Assembly: GCA_019400425.1 (NCBI GenBank) | Contig: JAFREE010000094.1 | Span: 29,641-93,640, forward strand | Direction of reading: 5' to 3' | Length of the DNA: 64,000 bases | Source: Hymenochaete sp. R1 | Lineage: Eukaryota; Basidiomycota; Agaricomycetes; Hymenochaetales; Hymenochaetaceae | Shown: piece after piece, positions 12,465 through 22,688 of the stretch | Layout of the letters: every line of letters begins with the position of its first letter | How positions within the stretch are numbered: position 1 is the stretch's first letter | Notes under the pieces: model-generated | Told to the model about the DNA's origin: nothing | What the model saw: only the letters and a program-made list of their open reading frames with translations | Database searches by the model: none | Position numbers and translations under genes: made by a program

Positions 12465-13608
12465 ATTGGGCGGGAGTGTTCCACCAGAGGGGCTCTACGT
12501 TGGATGCAAGTTGAGAGAATGCGATTAAAAATTCTGGAAAAAATAATAATAATGGTTAGCTACATCTGAGATGGTGCAAGCAGTAGTGAAACGACGGAGA
12601 TAGAACAGGTTATAGAGGTCAATACGCCAATAAAATGCCTGGAGGAAGTCTACACCGTGCACTGTGTCGCCTAAGCTTATCGCGTTGCGCACAGGTACGC
12701 GGTCATTCTTTCTCTCTTCATCCGAATGTCAAACAAGGACTTCAACCTAACACCAGCAACAACATTCTAACCGTTGACGAAGTTCACTGCCCCTGTGATG
12801 CCATGCGCAGGGATGCAAAAGGGCACCATGGAAGAAAAGGGTCGCTGAAGATGCGTGTTGTTCTGGACGGTTGAAGCGAAGGTACCGGGGAACACGAAAT
12901 GCAAGAAGGCGACGACGATGACCGAGAAGCTCACCTTTTGTCGATAGATGAATTAGGAGGCAGTGGTCGACACAACAATGAGCAGCACGAGTTGTGGACG
13001 ACGGCGACGACGGCAACGAAGAGGGAAGATTGGCGAGGAGCGAGGAAGAGATGAGAGCAGAGGAGTGGGTTGGACGACGACGACAGGCACCGACTCGACT
13101 AGCTGATGTGAACTCGCGACGACCAACATCACACCAAAGTAACATTTGGCCCGGCCCTAATATTGTCACAGTGTAGTCACACATCACGTGAATTGTGTGA
13201 CATCACATTTTTCAATACTTTCTTTTCTTATTTTTTTCTCTCTTTTCCTTCCTCCATCGTCTGGGCCTATTTTTAATCTGTACAATTGATGTTTTCCTAT
13301 ATTTTTTCTCGTAAAACTTGAAAGCACAAAATGATGTATACTTTGCTCATAGGCAAACGTAAAGACTACTGACATGCTAACTTTGCGCTTTTCTCACAGG
13401 TCATCCATTCATACCACATCATACGCCCTTTGTACGTCCTCCCTCTTCATTTCTTTCTACTTTCATCTCCTACCCTAGTCACTCCTTTAGGTGAGTACTC
13501 ATTTCAGCCAGTAAATGAACCCAATGGCTTACAAACTATACCCAGAATCACTCAGCTGAAGCACCAGCACCCTTCCGTTCTTTTAATCCGGTCAGAGACC
13601 ACTCTTGC
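12465..13608. promoter_or_regulatory. Divergent promoter region, cdc42 / F-box gene
   Basis: 1.1 kb between outward-facing starts. Open frames on either strand (for example 12747-13187 minus) lack domains and are judged chance. A pyrimidine-rich stretch near 13220-13260 and the 13.4-13.6 kb region could be untranslated leader of the F-box gene. Confidence 0.45.
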
Positions 13609-15678
13609 ATGAGACGCTTCTTTCGTCGGTCCGAACAACGTGACTCCCAATCCCAACTTAACACTCACCAGGGTCCTCTCGTTCTCCCTCGCGGCCCTCC
13701 TCCTGCCTTCTCCGTCGCAAATTCAGTCTCAAATGCAAGCGCGCAGACGAAGCCGTACGACCAGCCCACCCTCGTTTCGCCACCGACACCTCCCCCGCCT
13801 GCAGACAAGTATACCCTCGGTGCACTCGTCAACTCCCTTCCGAACGAAGTCCTCTCAGAGATATTCTTCTGGTGTACGCCGAATGTAGAAGATCACAACG
13901 ATGTTTCAGATGACGAGAATGCGTTGTCTGTGCGTGATAAAACGCCTTACCCCGCCCTCTCCCTCTCACACGTCTGCAAACACTGGCGAACCATTTCCCT
14001 CTCCTCCCCACGCCTCTGGACATACTCCCGCATCCCAATCAAAAACCAAAAGCTCGGATCGGCTGTAGCCCTCATGAGTCTTTACCTCGCCCGCTCGAAG
14101 CAATGCTCCGTGTTTCTCGACTTTGACTTCGTCGAGAAGTTCAGTTACTATAAGCATGTGATGGGCTTGTTTGAGCGCATGGTTGAGGTGGCAAAGACGG
14201 TGAGGGGTGAGAGGGCCGTCGAAGATAGTTTCTTGGCGACGCATCTTGAATCGAGCAGTTCGGAGAACCGGGCAGCAAGGGAAGAATGGTACTTTTGGTC
14301 CGCGAGGCCGAAATTACCACCCACCCAGGAGCTTATCACTGCTTCAACTGGACCCATACCTGGCAATGGCTCTCGCTCTGGCACTGGTTCTAATCATGGC
14401 ATGACCCGCTCTACATCTAATCCAGATTTTAGTACGGCCGATACAGATGCGGGCATCCGCGACTATCTCCAACTCGCCAACACCCCCGCCACCGACTCCA
14501 TGTCACCCACCCTCTCCGACCCCGTCCCCACCGTCACTTTACGCGCCCTCCGACTCGCCATCGGCTCCTTCATACTCGAGCCATACCACTCCTGGGCCTC
14601 CTCACTCACCTTCCTTGTCATCAAGGATCTCAACAACTACACAAACCTCACCAACGTCTCCGCGCGCGAGATTCTTTCTACGTTCCCGCTCCTCGTACAT
14701 TGCTCGCTGCATATCGACTTTGAGGTCGCGGAGCAGCTTGCGGAAGTCGAGGCGGTGGACATGCTGTGGCCTGAACACGTGCAGGAAATTGCTAATGGTG
14801 AGGCTCAACAAGGACAAGGGCAAGTTGGCGATGTGGATGCTGCTCCGGCAGACGCTGCGAATAGAACCCTCGCCGCACGTGTTGACCTTCCCTTCCTGAA
14901 AAGCCTCTCCCTCTCTTGGAATGACCTCGTCAACATCGGTCCCCTCCTCGACGCCCTCCACGTTCCCGCTCTCCGCGAGCTCGAACTCGATGGCGTCGCG
15001 CCCGAGTCTCCCGAAGCTGGTACTGGCACCTGGCCGCACCTTGTCTGGCTTCTCCGGCGCATGCAAGCTGATGCCGCTGCTCTCGGAGTCGGGGTCGCTC
15101 TTGGTTCAGGTGCAGGTATCACACACCTCATACTGACGAAACTCGACCTTTTCCATGCCGAGTTTCTTAACGCCTTACCCCTGATCGGGCCTACCCTCGA
15201 AGGGCTCTGGCTCGAGGAAGTGTTGATGGACGAGAGCATCCTCCGGGGTATGCAGCCTCTTTTTGTGAATCCAAAGCTGAAGACAGTCGTGATGATGGAT
15301 GCGTACACGTTTGATGTTGGGGAGCTGGCGAGGATCATGAAGGAAGTGGACCGTGATGATGTGGGTCTTGTTGATCCGAGGAGCGGAAGATCTGATGCCA
15401 GTGGTGCAGGCGAAGGTGCATATGAAGCGCCGGTGAAAATATACGTTGACCGATGCGGGGAAGTGACGCCAGAGCATTTCGAGCTCATTCTCGAGCTCGG
15501 TGTTGGCAACTTGGAGATCGGGCCAGGGAGCTTAGCCGAGGCGTTTGGTACCCAGTCCGAATTCGAGGATAATGCTGTAAATGATGAAGCACTCGAAGGC
15601 CAGGACGACGGTGGAGAAGGAGCGAGTCCGAATGGGGACGTCAGTCCCCGTGAGGCGTGGATTGAGGAAGTCGAGTAA
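13609..15678 (+). CDS. F-box protein with leucine-rich C-terminal region
   Basis: A single 689-codon exon. After a basic N-terminus (MRRFFRRSEQRD) and a Pro/Ser-rich segment, the F-box covers about residues 70-135: LVNSLPNEVLSEIFFWC, an acidic insertion, then LSLSHVCKHWRTISLSSPRLW. This is the layout of the large Agaricomycete F-box family. The rest has spaced leucine patterns (for example FLKSLSLSWNDLVNIGPLLDALHVPALRELEL) that resemble irregular leucine-rich repeats for substrate binding, and an acidic C-terminus. By family it should bind Skp1 and bring a target to an SCF ubiquitin ligase; the target is unknown. The high-GC frame leaves long antisense frames that are shadows. Confidence 0.88.
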   Translation: MRRFFRRSEQRDSQSQLNTHQGPLVLPRGPPPAFSVANSVSNASAQTKPYDQPTLVSPPTPPPPADKYTLGALVNSLPNEVLSEIFFWCTPNVEDHNDVSDDENALSVRDKTPYPALSLSHVCKHWRTISLSSPRLWTYSRIPIKNQKLGSAVALMSLYLARSKQCSVFLDFDFVEKFSYYKHVMGLFERMVEVAKTVRGERAVEDSFLATHLESSSSENRAAREEWYFWSARPKLPPTQELITASTGPIPGNGSRSGTGSNHGMTRSTSNPDFSTADTDAGIRDYLQLANTPATDSMSPTLSDPVPTVTLRALRLAIGSFILEPYHSWASSLTFLVIKDLNNYTNLTNVSAREILSTFPLLVHCSLHIDFEVAEQLAEVEAVDMLWPEHVQEIANGEAQQGQGQVGDVDAAPADAANRTLAARVDLPFLKSLSLSWNDLVNIGPLLDALHVPALRELELDGVAPESPEAGTGTWPHLVWLLRRMQADAAALGVGVALGSGAGITHLILTKLDLFHAEFLNALPLIGPTLEGLWLEEVLMDESILRGMQPLFVNPKLKTVVMMDAYTFDVGELARIMKEVDRDDVGLVDPRSGRSDASGAGEGAYEAPVKIYVDRCGEVTPEHFELILELGVGNLEIGPGSLAEAFGTQSEFEDNAVNDEALEGQDDGGEGASPNGDVSPREAWIEEVE

Positions 15679-16241
15679 CTGCTCAGTAGACTGAGATACC
15701 TCCATGGCCGCGCAAAAGTTGGTTCATCATACGTACGAGTCGATATGCTCTCGCATAGAGCCACAATCTTTGACTCTGACCTTCGTCACCTTATCTTCCT
15801 TCTAATTTAAGGATTAGATAGTGATTGGCCCGGGGACATACAGCTACATGTACGGAGCATTTATGCATGTAGAGCAGAGTACTAGCGCCACCGCCAATTG
15901 AGAGTGAAGCAAGAAAATGTCATCGTATAGTTGGTAAAGGATAAAAGCAAATTGAAAAGCTTGAGATGTATGAAAAGAGACAATGGAAAATACAATGAGT
16001 CCTAGATCAGTGCGGGTCCAGGAATGCGAGAAAGAAAGAAATGTAATGCAATGATGCAGGAGAATATCCTTTCGTCTATGTTAGAATGGAGAAGAAGTAA
16101 GCCAAACAAACATGAAAGCGGGATAATGATACGATCCAAAATAGTCCGTGTCCAATTTCAAGAGGATGAACGAAGAAAAAATGAAAAAAACTACCATTGA
16201 TAATCAAAAAATCCCCACACTTGATCTACCTGTATCAACCT
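15679..16241. other. Intergenic, no gene seen
   Basis: Spacer between the convergent F-box and Ser-rich genes. A-rich on the plus strand, consistent with 3' untranslated regions. Confidence 0.5.
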
Positions 16242-17607
16242 CTATACTTCGTCGTACTCTTCCTCCTCGCACTGCTCATCCACCTCACCGACTGTGACTA
16301 GCTTCGGGATCCTCGAAATCCGCCTTGCCTCCAAACTCCGCTTCACTAACATGACAGCCGGCGCCTCACGAACCATCTTTACCCACCCCGATGCCCGACA
16401 TAGCTTCTCGAGCGCTGCTTCGCGCGCTTGCTGTCTTAGCGATTCGGAGTCGATTTCGTCATCATCGTTCGAAGAGGAGAAAGAAGGAGAGGGGGAGGAG
16501 GCGCGGGTAAAATCGAAGTCGTCGGAGAGCGAGATAATTTCGTCTTCCGAGCTTGCGTTCGAGTTGGCGTTCGACGTAGATGCCGATATTGATGTCGATA
16601 CGTGCGTCCCCGAATCAAAAGTAGGCTTGACTGGGTAAGAATGATTGCGACGCAGAAACGCTGCTTCTAACGGGGTACGAGGCGAAGATGCACCGCTAGA
16701 CTCGGAATCCTCATCGTTATCACCGGAATCAGACTCAGCGTCACTGGACCCCCCGTACCCGTAATCAAACGTGCGGTAGTCCTCGGAGTCGGAACTATCG
16801 TAGGCCTTGAGCGAGCTCACTTTGGCTTGAGTTTTGGCGATGACCCGCTGAAGATGTCGATGCGATGGGGTTGAGCTCGAACGAGGGTATGTCGAGGAGA
16901 TCGGTGCGGGACTAAATATTGGTTCGGGGACGGTAGCTCCACGAGAAGCGTGGCTGGGACCGACTGCCTCTTCCGCTCCTTCCGACACCGTCTCGAGCCT
17001 CTCGTGCTCGCTAAAATCGTCGACGTCGTCAATCCACATGGATAAACCTGCATGCTCGAGCTGCGCTATCCTTGCCGAAGTAATATGAGCTTGTGTGAGC
17101 TTCGAGAGGCGGAGGCAGGTACCCATGATACGGGGTTCGGGCTCGCTTTGTTGAATGACTCGGATGCGCGATAAGAGTTCCGTGAGGCGTTCCTGTGCAT
17201 TTGGGGAATGAATCGCGGAGGATATAGAACGTTCTAAAAATATGAGCTCTTGCTCTTTAATAACTGTTGAAGCTAACGACGCTGTTGTGCTAGAGTACTG
17301 GATCAGGCATAGGTGTATCAGTGATGAGAGTTGAGATAGAATGGGAACGGTGTGCTAATACCTGGGATAAAGGTGAAGACTGGAAAGGGTTGGATCTCGA
17401 GGCATTTCGCTCATGTTTTCGTCGCCTATGAATGAACTCGTGTCGTTGTTGTCGCTGCTGGGCTGATTCGGAGAACTTGCGAAGACGGCCTCGACTATCA
17501 AACAGGGAAAGGTTGGACTCTGGTGTTGAGTAGTGACCAATCGACAGCGGGGTGCTGTTCGAAGAACCCTCGTGATGTTCCAATGGCGAAGCCTGCGTGT
17601 GAATCAT
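16242..17607 (-). CDS. Hypothetical Ser/Asp/Glu-rich protein
   Basis: Two exons (17607-17362, 17297-16242) give 433 residues in phase. I do not recognise a family. The N-terminal 80 residues are Gln/Arg/His/Ser-rich (QQRQQRHEF, HRRRKHER) and look like a nuclear localisation segment. A predicted helical stretch follows around residues 90-160 (SLASTVIKEQELIFLERS, ERLTELLSRIRVIQQ, RLSKLTQAHI). The middle is a low-complexity run of serine and acidic residues with aromatic breaks (FDYGYGGSSD). The C-terminal third has a conserved-looking helix ARRISRIPKLV and ends in a string of glutamates. The start is uncertain because an upstream exon could splice to a CAG just after this ATG. Possible roles such as transcriptional co-factor are only guesses. 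Confidence 0.65.
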
Positions 17608-18406
17608 GATACGTTGTTAATGATCGAGGAGTCGGAGACAAAATAGATCATTGGAATTCCGCATCAATCCTTTTGTAGTCGACGCAAGGAATGAAGCTGA
17701 GAAAAGGAATCCGGTCGGAGTTTGACATGTCTCATACGGTCCGTGGAAGGTCTCCGAGATGAAGCGCATCGAGTATAGGCATTGAAAAGATGCTCCGACG
17801 TCATAATGACTTAGACTCGAGACTCACACCGTCAGCAGCATCCGCCTGAGAGCTTCCTGAGACTACGGCACGGCACGGCACGCTCACGCTCACGTAGAGA
17901 ATGGGCTGATGTTCGATTGCGCGGGCCATGTTCATGAGTATGAGTCACTGTGCATTTCATTACAATTCCGAGACATTTCAAATTATGTAACTGACTGACG
18001 CACCCAGAGGAAGTATATCTATGTGATACGTTGACTGAGACAGACAGCCTCTCTGTTAGAACTCCGGATAATAATTGTTGAGTTCAGCTTGAAGACGGGC
18101 ATTGACAAGCTTAAGTTTGCGAAGAAAATCACAGAAGGCGTGAGAAAGAGAAAAGGAGGTGATGTAATTTGTTCCCACACTTGCTTCGGTCAATCCGGCA
18201 GTGAGTCCGGCTTCAAGTCCGGCAAATCCGGCCAAGTAGTACTAGTCCTTTCTCGGGTCATCCCGGTCTCTACCTCGTTTCGGGATGGGACTCACACAAA
18301 CTTGGTCCCACCTCTTCACGATGCGTCCTATACACTTCAACTCGAAGTTACTCTCGAGTTACAGCAACGTTTACGCGGCACTGTTGCTTTTCTATCAACT
18401 TTCGCC
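17608..18406. other. Divergent intergenic region
   Basis: Upstream of the minus-strand Ser-rich gene and the plus-strand HTD2-like gene. The HTD2 frame is open upstream to an ATG at 18089, but that extension (repeated SGSESG/SGKSG, no conservation expected) is treated as leader. A tandem CGGCACGGCACG and GCTCACGCTCACG duplication lies near 17868-17893. Confidence 0.4.
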
Positions 18407-19787
18407 ATGTTATTTGGGTTGAAACGTAACCGATTGAGCGACTCGCACATCTTTTTTGGCAGACGTCGCTGCATTAACCTCATAAACCGGACGTTCTCGC
18501 AATATTCAATCGACGCGACATCGGACAGAGCACTGGACAATTGGATAACTTCAACCCTCTCCAGACCACCTCTCATCTACTCGGATACAATCACTTACTC
18601 GAAGCTCTTAGACTTATATCTGACGCTGCCCACTCGTTCCCATGATCAACAGGAGCTACAACAGCCGTCCAAACAAAACGCTGACATCACCGCAAAGACT
18701 CAGACAGACTCGAAGGAGGGAGAAGCGTTATCTCCACTACACACTCTTGCATTCTTTCATCCACGTGTGTCTGAGAATGACCTGGGGAGTGATGGTACAG
18801 AGCGGCTTAACTGCCCTCCAACGCTATTCGGAAGACGGATGTGGGTCGGCGGGGCGTTCGATTTTGCTCCCTTTTTAGCCCCTTCCGGGCTGAAGCCGGG
18901 ATCGAGCCCGAGTCCAACGATGATGACGAGTGGTTTGAGAGTAGGTGGAGAGGCAACTGTCAGTACGAGGGTGGTTGGAATTGAGAAGAAGGGATTCGAG
19001 GCAGGAAGACCGTTGGTGTTCGTTCATCAGGAAATGGAGTATCGGAACGGTGGGGTTGTAACCAATGAAGTTCAGGTTAGAGAAAGAAGGACGCACGTTT
19101 ACTTACCTACAGCTGAAGGCTATGCAAGCGAGGAAAGTACGAACAAAAGGGTGACGAAAAGAGGTGTGTTCTCATCTGACCTCGCTTACCCTTTGAAGTT
19201 CAATGTCGCTCATTTATTTGACAATCATTTTTCAGTCGAAGGTTTGCCTGTGGCTCAATACAGATTTTCCTGGACACCGACTCCCATAACGCTCTTCCGT
19301 TTCTCTTCTCTAACTTGGAATGCTCACTTGATCCACCTTGACCGGGAGTACGCAAAGCAGGTGGAAGGTCATCAAGGTTCGCAATCTGTTATCTCTCCGC
19401 ACGTTATCCCATCGAAATTGCGCGTATGGTTCTCAAATTTGAGTCTAACACACGTTTAACATCTACTTCTGTGTACTTGTAGAACGTCTAGTTCACGGAC
19501 CCCTGACGGCCCTGGTGCTTGTCGAAGCCCTCTTAAGCCCATCGGGTGGTGCACAAACCCTTTCTTTCGGCCAATCTCAACATCGAGATAAAACTTCTCC
19601 CTCCACCACGCACTTCAAAATCTCTTCCTTCACATATCGAGCACATAATCCTGTACTCGTTAATCGCAGACAACATCTGTGCGGGGCGTTGGTGGATGAT
19701 AAAGAGCCTGATTCGCGCGGAAAGGCAGTGGTGTGGGCAGAGGACGATGACGGAGTCGTTGGGATGAGTGGAGAGGTGAAGTTTTGA
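18407..19787 (+). CDS. HTD2: 3-hydroxyacyl-thioester dehydratase type 2, mitochondrial FAS II
   Basis: Two exons (18407-19376, 19483-19787) give 424 residues. The enzyme removes water from 3-hydroxyacyl-ACP in mitochondrial fatty acid synthesis, the pathway that supplies octanoate for lipoate. The start at 18407 opens an Arg/Ser-rich mitochondrial presequence. Recognisable blocks are FGRRMWVGGAFDF, VHQEMEYRNGG, the hotdog-fold motif FRFSSLTWNAHLIHLDREYAK with the catalytic-region histidines, and after the intron RLVHGPLTALVLVEAL. The intron splits a glutamate codon (GHQ|ERLVHGP), which confirms the join. The C-terminal hotdog half (FTYRAHNPVLVNRRQHLCG) is intact. A longer N-terminus from 18089 is possible but looks non-coding. 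Related FAS1-like dehydratases acting on mesaconyl-CoA share the fold. Confidence 0.88.
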
Positions 19788-20111
19788 TTGTGAGTTTTAA
19801 TTAATAAACATGTTTTGTTTGCATTGATTATAAGCCGGGGGTTTTTTTTTCGGATAGCAGTTGATTCCAAATCGAATCACCTTTCCAATGGTCTAATATC
19901 GAGGTGCGTCCATTACAATTATCGTGCAAGTCACGATATTTTATATTGCATTGAATAGACATATACATCTGACACTCCTCAACGTGAGAGGAATTGAGGT
20001 AGAAGAATAGTGCACTTTGGAGTGCCAAAACTCACTAGTGTATACCTGTTCCCGTTCCTGCGCTCTTAACCGGCCCAGAGATTCAACTAAGAACAAGAAA
20101 ATGTGACCTGC
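19788..20111. other. Intergenic, no gene seen
   Basis: Short AT-rich spacer between convergent genes. A T8 run sits near 19843. Confidence 0.5.
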
Positions 20112-21347
20112 TCAAACGTGTCTGGCCCTCTTTGAGCGATCATCGTCGGCAGGAGGTGGCGACCTCTTCAGGAAATACGAGAACATTCTCCCGCGATCCG
20201 TCTGCAACCAGTTCTCAAACTTCTCCTCCATTTCGGCGTCGCCAAACGTCTCTGGATCGTTCTTAATACTTTCTTGCGTTACGCTTATGACCTTTTCCAA
20301 GATATTGTCAAGTTCTTTGACCCTTTCAACAACTTCGTCTAATTCTTTCCCCATATTTGTTCGTTCGTCCCTGATCAATCCCTTCTCAATTGACACCTCG
20401 AAGTCCTCGTCTTCATTCATTTGCTTCCTATAATCTCGATGTTGGGCACGATATGCGTTCAGGAAATCGTGTTCCTGTCTAAAAGAAGGCAACGTCTTTT
20501 CCCGGAAGCCCCGCTCCTTCCTAAAATCCAAGAATATCTTCTGCAAACTCTCTAAGTCTGCCTTTTTGAAATTCTCAAATGCATTCTCCTTCCGTGTCCT
20601 GGAAATAGTTGGGTATTGGACACTCTCAAGAGCAGAGTTGAGGTGAGTCTCACGGATACGTCGAACGGTGCGGATGGCTTCGACGTCTGCCATTGACTTT
20701 TCCAAAGTAGCGCTTAGTGCCATGGCTTGTGGCACTGTTTCGTGTGGCGGGTTTTTGGTGGAGGGAATAACAGCATTCCCGAGAGCTCCGTCGTTGAGCA
20801 TGACAAAGTGATGATGATAGAGGAAGGCGAGAGGTTCGGAGAGGGAGTGATCCACGTGAAGCTCAGTAAAGAAAGCATTTCGATCAAGAACATGAGCTTC
20901 CATGCGTTTCAAGAACCAGGGACTACAAGCCTGCACGAATATCTTTCGGGTGTTACCAGTCGTCGTGATAAACTTGTCTACTGCTTTGTTCTTTTTTCCC
21001 AAGCGTTCCTCTTTGAGTCCCGATATTCTTCTTGCTTGTTCCTCGGCGGTTCTTTCTCTTTGCATGATAAATTCTTCGTGATATCGGAACACGTTTGTTA
21101 TAAAGTTCAGCTTTGAGTGAACTTGTTTGTCGTATTCGGCCTTCTCGAATCCCTGCAAGGTTTTCCATTCTCGAAGAATGTCTTCATCGGTAACGATAGG
21201 CAATCGCATCTGGGGGCCTTGATCGCCTTGCCTTTTCCGTTTGTTGGACCCTCTGGATAATTGATCTCCTTGGAATGGCATTGGCGTCAGTAATTAATTA
21301 GGTTGTCATGAATTAGAAAGAAACCTACGGGCTGAAGACTGGGACAT
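20112..21347 (-). CDS. Coiled-coil family protein, copy B
   Basis: Exon 1 is only 19 nt (21347-21329, coding MSQSSA plus one base), then a phase-1 intron and exon 2, 21268-20112; total 391 residues. Without the short exon the frame still opens at 21281, but the spliced start matches copy E (MSQSFT) in length and phase. The family core is clear: WF at about residue 125, FFTELHVDHSLSEPLAFLYHHHF, AMALSATLEKSM, a VRRIRETHLNSALES helix, FLNAYRAQHRDYRKQMNEDEDFEV, and a long E/K helix with ELDEVVERVKELDNILE. The tail is RSPPPADDDRSKRARHV, with a basic patch like a nuclear localisation signal. Closest copy is E at 33.3-34.5 kb. Function unknown; coiled-coil nuclear protein is inference. Confidence 0.8.
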
Positions 21348-22688
21348 GGCGCGATAGGGTGAAAACAACCCAACTCAGCTGAGTAAGGTGAAGAAATAGC
21401 AAGGTAGAGTTTGTACGTCGTTGCTCGTTTAATACAGGGTCCTTTGCGCTTACAAATATCTGCAATGTTTTCCATGCACATTGCTTTGTGACCCTAGAGT
21501 ATTCACGTCGACTTTCGGTTTACTAAAATTGAAGTTGTGGAATGAGTGAACGACGTTCAAACTGTGCCTTTTCGAATGAGGTTTTCAAGTTGAGAGCCGA
21601 AAGAACGTGCTTACACAGCAGAAATGGTTCAATTTGTGGACCGGAGCCCGATAAATGCGCCGAAATTTGGGAAATGTATTGTAAGTTTGTCTTAAAATTC
21701 GCGAGATAGACAATTCTGAAGTAACCTCTTATTCTCCCGCCGAAATATGGTTAAATTTTCGAGTTTGCGTGCAGAAAAGGCTCCACACACATACTTAACA
21801 ATTTTCTACAACATTTGAATGATTAATTGAGGTCACAAATCCTTATTTATCTGTAGTGTTAGTATGGGTTTCGGTGAGTAATACCAGGGGGAGCGTTTAT
21901 TTGTGATAGACAATATGCTGTTCAACTTTTAAACGAATTTTGAACTAGTCGTAGCTCGCCACAAAACAACCAGGACTTCTTCAGCAAGTCCAAGATAACA
22001 AATGGGCTTTCAGGTTTCGAGCAATTCGAGCGTCGCTTTGTTATGTGGCGCTTTGAGTCGCCCATATCTGTTTATCTCGCCTTTCTTTCTGCAGACTGCA
22101 GGGAGAGAAAATGTGAAGATAGTGATCGAAAACTGGGAGAGATGCATCACACACTTCTGGCTAACCAAGACGTAGCAACCCCCCTCCAAAGTCAGTGCAA
22201 GCAAGCAGGAAAGAATTTCAAGGTGACAGAGGAGATGAAATAGATCATATGCCCCCTTGCTCCATAACATTCCACACCGACAATTTGGACTTGGAAAGGC
22301 AAACGAAAACAACTTAATGCGAGTTTGTCGAATTTCCAAAACTGAATAACCAAAACATACACACTACTTAATGAGTTTAGACCTGCAGTCAAACGTGTAT
22401 GGACAGAACGTTTTTAAGAAGGAGGAGAAACGGAGACTAGGAAAAGCGAGAGAATTACGCTGATATACATTGATATAGGATTAAAAAGTTGCCAAGTTTT
22501 ACGAGGATGGCATGGAATTTTCTCTACATCTGCAAGAAAGAAAATTGTGTGCCTCGAATCTGAAAGCGAAATGAAATGACAAGTCGTCACGAGTCGTAAA
22601 AAAGAACGGGTGCTGTCAAGGATGAAATTCCATCTAAGCAAATCCGAGTACGTCCATTTCCGCTGAGCGTTTTATGCACCCCAGTTCT
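21348..22688. other. Intergenic, 1.3 kb, no gene seen
   Basis: AT-rich compared with its neighbours. Contains the copy B promoter and the 3' region of the Zn2Cys6 gene. Short frames such as 22010-22339 (minus) have no support. Confidence 0.45.

Noticed and set aside
14805..15764. 319-codon antisense frame over the F-box gene
   Set aside because: Shadow of codon bias in a GC-rich coding exon; no domain, and the sense frame is clearly coding.
18089..18406. In-frame 106-codon extension of the HTD2-like gene from an earlier ATG
   Set aside because: Composition is Ser/Gly-repeat and unlike any presequence, while the ATG at 18407 opens a good mitochondrial targeting segment. Treated as leader.
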